Assembly: GCA_905250115.1 (NCBI GenBank)
Contig: CAJNOI010000148.1
Coordinates: 62,001-126,000, forward strand
From: Adineta steineri
Lineage: Eukaryota; Rotifera; Eurotatoria; Adinetida; Adinetidae
DNA length: 64,000 bases
Direction of reading: 5' to 3'
A model generated the notes under the pieces. The model ran no database searches and had not been told where the DNA came from. It saw only the letters and a program-made list of their open reading frames with translations. This document shows, piece by piece, positions 12,849 through 23,856 of the stretch; positions within the stretch are counted from its first letter, which is position 1, and the number at the start of each line of letters is the position of its first letter. Made by a program: the position numbers and the translations under genes.

Positions 12849-15575
12849 ATGGCAACAGCAAACAGCAGAGCAAAATGTTCTACTTGTAATAAAGCAAATG
12901 CAACATTTTTTTGTGCAGGATGTTCAAAAGGCTTTTGTTTTCAGCATTTAACAGAGCATCGACAAATTCTTCATAAACAATTAGATGAAATTATCAATGA
13001 TCATGATCAATTTCAACAAACAATTATTCAGCAAAAACAAAACCCACACAATTCTTCTTTAATTCAACAAATTAATCAATGGGAAACAAATTCAATTCAT
13101 CAAATTCAACAAACAGCACAACAATGTCGAGAAACAGTAATGAAATTGACACAAAAATCGATCAATGATGTGGAAAAAAAGTTTATAGAACTATCTCAGA
13201 AATTAAAAGAAATTCGTGAAGAAAATGAATTTAATGAAATTGATTTAAATAGTTTCCAATTAAAATTAACACAAATTACAGAAGAATTTCTTCAACCATC
13301 GAATATTTCTATTCGACAAGATTTACATGAATTTATCAAGAAAATTTCAGTTATTTCACCATTCGGTATGTTTATTCAACTATTTCATTTCGACTTAAGA
13401 GAAAGCGAAGTATTTGTTCAAGTTTTTGGTATTACAAATTAGTTTTATCAACGAGATTTAGAGGGAAAAATTTCAAATGTTGAAACTGAACAAACATAAG
13501 ATAGAAAGAAGTCTAAAAATACTTCATATATAAATGATTTGAATCTGTATTTTGAGGATATACTGAGATATGTCAAACTATTCTATTACGAACGCAACTC
13601 TTCAAAACTATTAATTATGAAAAAAGTTAATCTGTGTAGTAGACAGTGTCAAAAAACGTCACAATATCACTCTATTATTTTACATATATATAAAAATATT
13701 TTTGTTGAAATGACAGGTCTGGGGTGTGTGATGGATATAATACTCACGCCCACACTCTCGCCTAAAAAAATTTTGTTTTTGAAAATCAAATAAACTTTAT
13801 TTCATAAATGAATATCATTTTGTATTTTACAGGTTAAAAAATATTTTCTCAAAAAAAAATAAATATTTTATAGAGGAAACTTTGAAAATTGTATTCAAAA
13901 GATAAAATATAAACGAATTCTCTCAGTTTGTTTCATTATTGAGGAAATTTAAACTTTGCTTTTTTCCTATTTTCAATTACTTCAAAAACCTAAACAATTC
14001 TCTTTGTAATCTAAGCAATTTTTTGTTTATTTTCCAATTATTGTCAAATAAAATCATTTTATTATCTTTTTATTAAGATTCTTCTCAAGCAAATCACTCT
14101 AGAATTAGTATAGCGACTATACCAAAGAATCAAATATCAACTCAATCTTCAATAAAAACACGTATGCTTCATAATAAAAAATAGCTTTATTATCTTCAAA
14201 ATTGAGATAGAACTTTTTCGTAAATTATATTTATTAATTAAGTAACAATAAAAATTAGTTTTCCAAATAGTATTATTCTTTGGATAAGAAATAACAATTT
14301 TTCTTGAAACAATAATCATACAATTATTCATAATTTGATTCTTTTTTATTGTTTATATCACTTAATATAACATTGAAAAGAAATTTCATCCATCGTTTTC
14401 AAAATATTTTTTCCATTGAGATACTGAGAATATTATAAAATAAATGTTTAAAATGAAAATTCTTTTGAAAATTAACACAGTTTTTCATTTAAAATATTTT
14501 TTATAAATTAATTTACATGAATAAGAATAAAATTTGATAAAACGAAAACTTTATTTTATTAAAACAAATTAAGATACAAGTTTCTTTTCTTATTTTCGCC
14601 TTATTTTTCATTTAAAAATAATGTAAAACATTTTGAATAAAACGAAAATCTTTTATTTTAGAACAAATTCAAACAAAAAAGAATAAATTTCGACAATTTG
14701 CAATTACTGTTGCCGGAGGAAATGGACAAGGAGATAAATTAAATCAACTCGATTGTCCTGAAGGGATCTTTATTGATAATAATAAATCAGTTTATATTGC
14801 TGATTATTATAATCATCGTATTGTTAAATGGAAACTGAATTCAAATACTGGTCAAATCATTGCAGGTGGAAATGAAGAGGAACAGCAAAATAATCAATTG
14901 TTTCATCTAAGAGATATAGTTTTTGATAAAAAGAATAATTCTTTTATTATTTCTGATATGGGAAACAAACGAGTAATTCGATATTTTGATCAAAATCAAA
15001 CAAAGCAACAAATTCTTATTTCAAATATTGATTGTTGGGGTCTGGCAATCGATAAAAATGGATTTATTTATACTTCTGATAATGAGAATCATGAAGTAAG
15101 ACGATGGAAACAAGGAGATAAAAATGGTGAATTAGTTGCAGGTGGAAATGGTCAAGGAAATTATTTTAATCAATTCAATTGTCCTCGTTATATCTTTGTT
15201 GATGAAGATCAATCTGTTTATGTATCTGATCGTAACAATGATCGTGTAATGAAATGGAAAAAAGATGCAAAAGAAGGAATTATTGTTGCTGGTGGAAATG
15301 GTCGAGGAAATAGTCTCAATCAATTGTGTTCTCCTCGAGGAGTAATCGTTGATCATTTGGGTCAAATCTATATTGTAGATTCTTGGAATGATCGAGTAAT
15401 GCGCTGGTGTGAAGGAGACGAAGAAGGTGAAATAGTTGTTGGTGAAAATGGTAGAGGAAATCGATCAAATCAATTAAATTATCCCAGTGGTTTATCATTT
15501 GATAATGAAGGAAATCTTTATGTTGCTGATATGGAAAATCATCGAATCCAAAAATATGAAAAGGTTGAAATTTGA
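12849..15575 (+). CDS. B-box zinc finger / coiled coil / NHL propeller protein (TRIM-like without RING)
   Basis: Three exons (12849-13365, 14078-14161, 14662-15575), with phase-1 introns, give 504 residues. Residues about 8-45 form a B-box-like zinc finger (KCSTCNKANATFFCAGC, then CFQHLTEHRQ). A long helical coiled coil rich in Gln/Glu follows to about residue 172. A short Ser/Thr linker exon comes next, then about six NHL repeats (for example NDRVMKW, ENHRIQKYE). The order resembles TRIM-NHL proteins, which act in ubiquitylation or RNA regulation, but no RING is present, so E3 activity is not supported. A telomere-like palindrome lies in intron 1. Exons 2-3 and the 3' flank are duplicated at 19.6-23.6 kb. 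Confidence 0.87.
13716..13762. repeat. Telomere-like palindromic repeat, copy 3 (in intron 1 of the B-box-NHL gene)
   Basis: Left arm GGTGTGTGATGG and right arm CTCACGCCCACACTCTCG surround a short AT spacer; the same family as the other palindromes. Confidence 0.6.
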
Positions 15576-16715
15576 TTTGATTAAGTTTTTATTTTTTATT
15601 TTTGAAGATAAATAAAAACATTAATTTATGAAAAACTGCCAACAAAAATAAATGAATATGAATCAAAAAATTTCTTTTCATAAAATAAATAAATAAATAT
15701 TTATTAATTTTACTTTTAAATAAAAAAACCAAATGAATGAAATAATTTAAATAGAGTTTTTGTTGAATGAATCAAGTTAAAAGAGTTTAAAAGAATATTC
15801 AATTAGAAAAATTTTTATTTTTATAGAAAAATCAAACAAAATATTTTTGAATTCAGAAGAGCATTTAAATTAATAATAAAAAACTTGTAAATAGAAACAA
15901 ATTGTTTTTTATTAGATTTATTTTTGCGATTTTATCATAATCGAGAGAAGTCAAAAGATAAATGAATAAGACCGAAATTTGTGAAAATCGAAAAAATAGA
16001 TTAAGAAAATCTTTTTTTCAAAAAAGAAATTAGAAAAATAAACAAAAGATCAAAATTGTTTCATTTTATTAAAAAATGAAAATTGAAGAGAAAAATAAAT
16101 TCGAAATTTCAATGGATTAAGAAACAAGTTCTTGTTTATTTAAATAAATCTTTTTTTATCAATAGGAAAATTTAGAAATAATTGACAAATAAAATAAAAG
16201 CTCTTTTCTTTTATCTAAATAATTTTTGAAAGGAAATTTTGAAATTGTTTTCTTTGGATTTGATTGAATTATTTTTTGATTTTTCTTCTTGGAAGAGATA
16301 AAAATTTTTTAATCATTGAACTCAGAAGTGAAGTCTGGATGAGATGTGTGTTAGTCTATTTTTAATATTTATATTCCACATTCAAACATCAAAGTAAATA
16401 CGGCGAGAACGTATTTATGTACATAATTTAATATTTCATTCGAATTCACAATCGAAAGTCTTTCACTTTGCTAATGTTTTCCTAATAACATCATACTCAT
16501 GTTCATCCAAACTTGAAGTTAAAATGCAAGAAGCTATTCTTTTTTTCTTCTCGTCTTCATTTCTCATAAGAACAAGCAGGAGAGTGCGTATGATTGATAT
16601 GAAGGAATAACATTCAGTTGCTAAATTATTCGAAAATATATAAACAATTTTAAAAAAGTAAAATATAAATGGGCAAAGCTTCAGATGCAATAAATAGTTG
16701 TCTATTTTTCTCCCC

Positions 16716-16800
16716 TCGGTTACACCAGTAGTGTATGTGTGACTGTGTGAAAAGTTTGAATATAATACCCACATCTACATGTATACTCACATTCCTCAAG
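16716..16800. repeat. Telomere-like palindromic repeat, degenerate copy
   Basis: GTGTATGTGTGACTGTGTG is followed by CCCACATCTACATG and ends at CATTCCTCAAG, with the CTCAAG edge seen in better copies. Confidence 0.5.
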
Positions 16801-17756
16801 ATTTTTGTTGTTATCTTTTGCAAGCAGAGAAGGAACTCTATGAAGATAAATAATATCATCGTCAATAAAAGAAAAACAAATACTTCTTACCAACTTGGAT
16901 ATATAACCTTGTTTATCATTCTTTTTAAAAACCAAGATAAAAGAATTTATTTAGCTTGATATATAAAAGGTGAATTATGTATGATGTGCATACTTTACTT
17001 CATTCCGACGAAAGAAACTATTACCAACATATACATTCAAAAAGATAGAATAGCAAGTAATTTATAAATAACTAAAGTGAGTAAATATTACTTAACTTAT
17101 CTTCTTTTAAAGAGTTTTTTTCCTTTTCGTGATCAATGTGTGTGTGAAGTATAGTTTAGATGGATATTCTTGTACAAACTGTTGCTCATTTTAACCACAA
17201 AAGTTCTCATAAGCTTAAAGTTTAAGTAGATTCCCAGATCAGTGTTATGACTTTTCAATGATCCTAGATGCCGCAGAGATGTTCATTTTTGAAATTTGTT
17301 TTATAACATATGTTTAGTATTAAATTGATTTTTTCTTCTCAAAATGTGATTGAAATCAAGTTAAAATTAATAAAATGAGAAAGAATGATTAAATTTTAGG
17401 ATCACCAATGTTCTTTTCTCCTATTTATACCTTAAAACATCAAAAAAATAAAACTTAATTAGTATTATTATGTTAGTTAAATTGAGTTAAAAAGTGTTTT
17501 ATCTATAAAATCAAAGTTATTCAAAACTACTTTAATGTACTATAAGATTTTTCAACTATAAAAGCATGATATTTATTTCTTAGACTTAGGTTTAGCATCT
17601 CATTGAGATATGATTAATTTGAAAGAATATAAAAATTGTAAAGTAACTTTAATTATCGATGCTTTCAAATCTAATAATGAAAATATAATTTGATCATTCA
17701 TTTAATACATGAATATGATAAAATACAAATTAAATTTATCATTCTTGTTTATTATT

Positions 17757-17825
17757 GATGGTGTAAGTATGAGTGTGAGTATGGATGTAGCATAGTCTTG
17801 TATTCATCCACATCCACACCTTAGA
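17757..17825. repeat. Telomere-like palindromic repeat, copy 4
   Basis: Left arm GAGTGTGAGTATGGATG and right arm CATCCACATCCACACC are inverted around a spacer of roughly 20 bp. Confidence 0.65.
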
Positions 17826-18074
17826 ACGATCTTTAAGAAGCAAGTGAATATAAACAAATCTAAGTAGAAAAGAATCGATTGATCTAGTATTTATTTTATA
17901 GAACTATCATTTATTATGAATAATCAAAAAATATTCGATAGATTATTTTATATTATAATTAAATCTTCATGTAATATCTTTTTTTTATTCTTTTAACATA
18001 TTTATTTATTTTGTTCATAATAATGAGTCATTTCTATGTGATATAAATTTTTGAACTTATTTTCATTTATTCGA

Positions 18075-18145
18075 AGATGTGCGTGTATGTGTGAAATGAT
18101 TCAATACCGACATATACACCCCATACTTTAGTCACCCATACCCTA
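18075..18145. repeat. Telomere-like palindromic repeat, degenerate copy
   Basis: GATGTGCGTGTATGTGTG pairs imperfectly with CATATACACCCCATAC; it lies about 200 bp upstream of the ADP-ribosyltransferase start. Confidence 0.5.
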
Positions 18146-18341
18146 GTTTTATTAACAAACTATGATAGCGTAAGAATGCATTCTCTATGAACCACTTTGT
18201 TGAGATTTATAATTAATAAGAATACTACAAAGAAATGCACTTGACTAATAAATACATTTTATTTTAATTCAGTTATGATGCTAATTTTATTTGTAGATTA
18301 TTTGTTGTGCTTGTTATTCGAAAATATTCTTTCATATAAAC

Positions 18342-19133
18342 ATGGCTACAAGTGAAAATGTTGATCCACAACAATTTACACGTGTATCGGATATTGCCAA
18401 AGAACCGCAAAAGATGCTCATGCCAATTCGAGGGTACGAAGAAATGCCACTAGTACCATTGGAAGAAGCTGTTACACCACTTATTTCGATTTTACGTGAA
18501 ATTCAAGATTATGCTTATGTTGCGAAACAACGATGTGAATCCGTACCTCTCGATGGTTTAACACATGATGAATCAGCTTCAATTATGCTTTACTCGATGG
18601 AATGGAAACCACATGACGAATGTTTATATTTTGCCCTCAATGCAACTCTTCGCACTGAAGATAGGCGAAAACTAGAACGATGGTTTTCGTATTTGAAACT
18701 TATTCTTACAGCACTCGAAAAACTACCGTCCATACGACGCCATGTGTTTCGTGGAGTAAATTTAGATTTATCTAATCAATATACTGAAGGAAAAACATTT
18801 GTCTGGTGGGGATTTTCTTCATGTACAACATCGATAGGAGTACTCGAAAACGAACAATTTCTAGACAAAACTGGCCAAAGGACACTTTTTACTATCGAAT
18901 GTGATAGTGGCAAAGATATTAGTCGTCATTCGTATTTTCAATCCGAAAAAGAAGTTCTTCTCCTGGCTGCTCGACAATTTATTGTAGTAGGTTGTCTTCA
19001 ACCAGCAGCAGGTCTTCGTATGATTCAATTAAAAGAAACAAAGCCTCCAATCACTCTTTTACAATCGGTTACAAATCAATCTGTGCAGACTAAACCAACA
19101 TCGAGTAAGAGAAAAATCTATTGCATCAGTTGA
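18342..19133 (+). CDS. Arginine-type ADP-ribosyltransferase domain protein (possibly exon 1 of an ART-NHL fusion)
   Basis: Read as one exon, this is 263 residues of the NAD-dependent mono-ADP-ribosyltransferase (ART) family, which moves ADP-ribose from NAD to a protein side chain. The R-S-E layout is visible: Arg in RRHVFRGVN, Ser in WWGFSSCTTS, and an E-x-E in SEKEVLLL. N-terminal residues lack a signal peptide, so it is likely intracellular, unlike vertebrate ecto-ARTs. Near the end, TCGA|GTAAGA at 19104/19105 is a strong phase-1 donor. Splicing there would drop the last 9 residues and join in frame to the NHL exons that start at 19649. Without splicing the stop is at 19131-19133. Family call is good; the fusion is inference. 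Confidence 0.85.
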   Translation: MATSENVDPQQFTRVSDIAKEPQKMLMPIRGYEEMPLVPLEEAVTPLISILREIQDYAYVAKQRCESVPLDGLTHDESASIMLYSMEWKPHDECLYFALNATLRTEDRRKLERWFSYLKLILTALEKLPSIRRHVFRGVNLDLSNQYTEGKTFVWWGFSSCTTSIGVLENEQFLDKTGQRTLFTIECDSGKDISRHSYFQSEKEVLLLAARQFIVVGCLQPAAGLRMIQLKETKPPITLLQSVTNQSVQTKPTSSKRKIYCIS

Positions 19134-19534
19134 AATATAAAATGTTAAATATGGAATAATTTGACAGAAAACTACTTACAAGTCATGAAGTTATGATTCT
19201 AGCTCATTTTTCAAAGAGTGACTTCTTTTAAAATCTTAGGCTGAGTTATACATATGCTGTATTTTTGCAGATAATTATGGAGTAGTTCTGTCTATAATGC
19301 ATAACAATCTTCGAAATAAGATATAGACACTTGTGCGCATATTTAATATGATTATTGTTGGTATGTTTTCTTCCTGAAGGAACTGTGAAACTAGACGGAT
19401 CTCGAGCATCATATTTAAAAACCGTAATAATCAGATTTTCAGATCTTACCATCTCAAGTCGACTGTCCCCTAACGAATCTTCAATGGAGTCGCCAGAGTT
19501 TTGTGAAGAAATGAAACGGATCGAGCTCCTAAGA

Positions 19535-19570
19535 ATGGGTATGGGTATAGAAGAAACCCACATTCATTTT
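19535..19570. repeat. Telomere-like repeat, half copy
   Basis: GGGTATGGGTATAG followed by AACCCACATTC looks like a shortened member of the palindrome family. Confidence 0.35.
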
Positions 19571-20169
19571 TACATATATTAAATTAAAATAAACTATTTA
19601 TTTTTCTATTATTGTCAAATAAAATCGTTGTATTTTCTTTTTATTAAGATTCTTCTCAATCAAATCATTCTGCAATTAGCACAGCGACTATATCAAAGAA
19701 TCCAATAACAGCATTGTATAAAAAACTGACTCAATCTCAACCTCGAATAAAACAAAGTATGTTTTATTAAATAAAAAATAGTTTTATTATCTTTAAAATT
19801 GAGATGAAACTTTTTCGTAAATTATTTTTATTAATTAAGCAATAATTTAAATTACTTTTTCAAATAATATTATTCTTTAGATAAGAAATAATAATTTCTC
19901 CCGAAACAATATTCATAAAATTATTCATAATTTACTTCTTTTCTAATTTTATCTCACTTAATATAATATTGAAAAGAGAGCTCATCCATCGGTCTCCAAT
20001 TATTTTTTCAAATGAGATATTGAGAATATTATTAAATAAATGCTTAAAATAAAAGATCTTGTGAAAAGTAAGAAAGTTTTTCATTTAAAATGTTTCTTAT
20101 TAATTAATTGATATGAGTTAGAACAAAAATCAACATCGAAAGTTTTATTTTTTCATTAAAATCAATCTT

Positions 20170-21830
20170 TTTCACAAATGAAAAGAAATATTTATAGAAT
20201 TTTTAATCAAATTAATCCTTTGAATAGTTTTTGAAAAAAGAAATTATGATTAGAGTAAGAATTGAATATAATTATTGAAAATTAAAATCAATTAGATTGA
20301 TTTTGTTTTTTATCATAAAAATATTTTCGTAATATTCTAATTACTTGATTAATTATTTAAAAAACAATCTCTTTCACAAATAATATACTTATTTTATCCA
20401 TAGAATCTATTCGAAATACTTATCTATACTATAAATACTGATTTCCTTTAAAACTAAATGAAAATTTCAAATCATTTTCTTAATTATTTATCCCGTATTT
20501 TAATATTTTTTCTTTTATTTAATCAGAAACTAGTTATTTTTACTTTGTGTTTTATTGATCAAACAAGATATTCTAAATTTTCTGAGAATTTGTTAAATTA
20601 TTGATCATACGATTATTTCTACTATGAAGATTTGAGCATAATCTTATATTTTATATTGTTAAAATATCAAATCATCTACAATTCTATTCTTATATATAAA
20701 ATCAAGATAAGATAAAACATTTTTTTCTACTACAAATAATCAATAAATATTCAAATTTATCTTTAGACTTTAAAATATTTTATAATTAAAAAAATCTATT
20801 GATTAGAAAAACAAGAAATATTAAATTCATACAAAAACTTTAATATTTGTATAAAAAACCTATTAAAAAGAAAGATTTTCTAGTTTAGAAAATTATTTTT
20901 TGTTCTTTATTTAATCAAATAAAATTTAGTTTTTCTCAAGAGTATTTTTTTAATCATAAAATTTCATAAATTTTCTTTTAATTTAAATCATTTCAATTCT
21001 ATTTTTTTTCATATTTATCAACACAGTTTTATTGTTTGGAAAAATTCTATTAAATGTTTTCAATTCATTTTTTAAATAGAAATGAAAAATTGAGAAAATG
21101 TTAAGAAATATTTTTATTTATATTTTTCAAATATTAAAATAAAAGAAGAATTTTCTCAAATAAATAATTTTTGCTTAAAAATAAGATTTTTCTATTTAGT
21201 TATAAATTGATTTTTTTCGCTTTTTCAAATTATTAAAATGATTAAAATTCAATAAGAATTTTATTTTCTTTCGATCAGTTACATTTCAAATATTCTCTTC
21301 AGTATTTTATTTTCAATGTATTGATATTCCATATGAAGTATTTTATTGTTAATGATTTTCAAATATTTGTAAGAATCTGAATAAAGTTAACTGGAAATAT
21401 TATTTCAACAGATCAATAAACTAATAAGAATTTTTTTATAAAATCATTACTTTTTTTGTTTTCTAAAAGATTTATTTTAATCCGAAATCCCAATCTAAAC
21501 AAATTTCTCAGAATAAATAGAATTTTTATATTTTTTTTAACTTGAGAAATTTCTTTTAATATTGAATATTCAATATTCTAAAGAAAATATTATCTTATTT
21601 CTATGTTCTAAAATAAATTTAAGTTAAGTTTAAATTTTTCGTTTTCAATTTTCAAATAAAAAAAAAAGTTTTTAATCGATTTATTTAAACTATTGAAATA
21701 AGAATGATTTTCATTCAAAAAAAACCTTTTCTGAAATCAAACTTTTATGAAAATCAAATAAAGAATTTCTAATTACAAAAACCTGAATTAAACGAAGGAA
21801 TTATTTGAACTTAGTTTTGTTCATTAAGCA
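20170..21830. other. Extra AT-rich sequence inside the intron of NHL copy 2
   Basis: The start (to about 20170) and end (from about 21830) of this intron resemble the shorter intron of the B-box-NHL gene. The roughly 1.65 kb between has no counterpart there. It is extremely AT-rich with no coding frame and no clear terminal repeats, so it is either an old insertion or the ancestral sequence deleted from the other copy. Confidence 0.5.
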
Positions 21831-22198
21831 GAAAATTTTATTTTATTAAAACAAATTTACATACAACTTTTTCTTCTTAGTTTTGCTGTTTTTTTGATTG
21901 AAAAATAATGTAAAACATTTTGAATAAAAAGAAAATCTTTTATTTTAGAACAAATTCAAACAAAAAAGAATCAATATAAACAATCTGCAATTACTGTTGC
22001 TGGAAGAAATGAACGTGGACAGGAATTAAATCAACTCTCTAATCCTTGGAGCATCTGTATTGATAATGATAAATCGATTTATATTGCTGATTCTTCAAAT
22101 AATCGTATTGTTAAATGGAAATTAAATTCAAATACTGGTCAAATCATTGCAGGTGGAAATGGAAGTGGAAATCAAAATAATCAACTGAATGATCCAGT

Positions 22199-22439
22199 AG
22201 ATATAGTTTTTGATAAAAAGAATAATTCTTTTATTATTTCTGATATGGGAAACAAACGAGTAATTCGATATTTTGATCAAAATCAAACAAAGCAACAAAT
22301 TCTTATTTCAAATATTGATTGTTGGGGTCTGGCAATCGATAAAAATGGATTTATTTATACTTCTGATAATGAGAATCATGAAGTAAGACGATGGAAACAA
22401 GGAGATAAAAATGGTGAATTAGTTGCAGGTGGAAATGGT
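22199..22439 (+). repeat. 241-bp tract identical to 14912-15152
   Basis: I compared the two tracts base by base and found no difference over 241 bp, while immediately adjacent exon sequence is clearly diverged. The tract covers roughly one and a half NHL blades. This is a likely gene-conversion tract. Confidence 0.85.
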
Positions 22440-22849
22440 AAAGGAGATCATCTTAATCAACTCAATGAACCTACTTTTATCTTTATTGATGAAGATTATT
22501 CTCTTTATATATCAGATTGTTGGAATCATCGTGTAATGAAATGGACGAAAGGTGCAAAAGAAGGAATTGTTGTTGCTGGTGGAAATGGTCAAGGGATAGT
22601 CTAAAACAATTGTGGAGTCCTCGAGGAGTGATTGTTGATCATTTGGATCAAATATATGTGGCAGATTGTGGGAATCATCGAGTAATGCGTTGGTGTGAAG
22701 GAGCTAAAGAAGGTGAAATTATTGTTGGTGGAAATCAATCAAATCAATTGAAGGGTCCCATAGGTCTATCATTTGATAATGAAGAAAATCTTTATGTTGT
22801 TGATTGTCATAATCATCGAATCCAAAAATATGAAAAACTTTTAAATTAA

Positions 22850-23835
22850 AACTCTTTTTAAATTATTTTGACAAAATTTCGATTATTATTTTTGAAAATA
22901 ATTAAAAATGAATTAATAAAATTCCTTCTAATAAGATGAATAAATTTGTTTTTCGTTTTTAGAAGAAAAGTAAATAAATACTTATTAATTTTACTTTTAA
23001 ATTAAAAAGCCAAAACGAATAAAATAGTTTAGATAGAATGCTTCTTGAATGAATCCAATTAGAAGAATTTGAAAGAAACTTGAATTAGGAAAAATTTAAT
23101 TTTTATAGAAAAATAAAATAAAATATTTTTAAATTCAGGAAAACATTCAAATTAATGAAAAAAACTTCGAAATAAAAATTTTATTAGATTTCTTTTTGTG
23201 ATTTTATGATTTATTGCGAGAAAGGAAAGAAAGAAGATAAATGAATAAGATCGAAATTTGTGAAAATCAAAAAATTTGATTAAGAAAGTCTATTTTTTAA
23301 AAGAAAAATTTTTCAATAAAAATAAAATTCTAAAAGATAATTTTACATTTCAATATTAAAATAAAATAAAGTAATTCATTAAAAGAAAAATAGACAATTA
23401 GAAACATAAACAAAACACGAAATTTGTTTTACTTTATTAAAAAATCAGAAATGGAGAAAAAAAGTAATTTCAAAATTTCAATTGTGTAATTGACAATTTC
23501 TAGTTTATTTAAACAGATCTTTTTCCTTGGAAAAGAAAAAGACTCTTAATTAATGATAATTTTGATTTGTTGTTAAAATATTTGAATTAATTTCTAAAAT
23601 CTAAAACGAAAAACAAATAAAATATATTTTATAAAGTTTCATTACTTAACAAAATGATTCACCAAATTTAATTAAAATAATAAAATGGTGTGGACGTAAA
23701 TGTAGATATCAGTTAGAGATCGCACCCACACCCACAACCATCCTCAACATTTAACTGGACACGATTGCCAAGTTTCATTTTCCAAAAACATTTCAAATTC
23801 TTCAAAACGTTCATTATGATATGAACGAAAATAAA
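22850..23835. other. 3' flank of the NHL duplication, no gene
   Basis: Sequence to about 23550 aligns loosely with 15576-16250 downstream of the first NHL gene. A telomere-like palindrome sits at 23686-23755. No coding sequence seen. Confidence 0.6.
23686..23755. repeat. Telomere-like palindromic repeat, copy 5
   Basis: GGTGTGGACGTAAATG on the left and CGCACCCACACCCACAACC on the right form inverted arms. Confidence 0.65.
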
Positions 23836-23856
23836 TTATACTTTACCGACGCATAG

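Larger units (their letters stand above)
15576..18341. other. Intergenic with three telomere-like palindromes, no gene
   Basis: The first about 700 bp downstream of the B-box-NHL gene resembles the flank downstream of the second NHL copy (22850-23550), so the duplication includes the 3' flank. The rest is AT-rich sequence with palindromes near 16716-16800, 17757-17825 and 18075-18145. The short frames at 16463-16959 overlap one another on both strands and do not look coding. Confidence 0.65.
19649..22849 (+). pseudogene. Second NHL-propeller copy, frameshifted (possible 3' part of the ART gene)
   Basis: Exons at 19649-19756 and 21949-22849 match exons 2 and 3 of the B-box-NHL gene, with the same phase-1 boundaries. 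About six NHL repeats are readable. At 22593-22595 a GGG run appears one base short compared with related sequence, which shifts the frame and gives a stop (TAA) after GQGIV. Coding resumes in another frame through the end (NHRIQKYEKLLN). No B-box exon is found upstream; the nearest upstream coding exon is the ART domain with a compatible phase-1 donor. One missing base could be an assembly error, an allele, or true loss of function. The intron is about 2.2 kb against 0.5 kb in the other copy. Confidence 0.75.

Noticed and set aside
16463-16959. Four overlapping frames on both strands as a gene
   Set aside because: They conflict with one another, cross a palindromic repeat, and show no domain or splice pattern.
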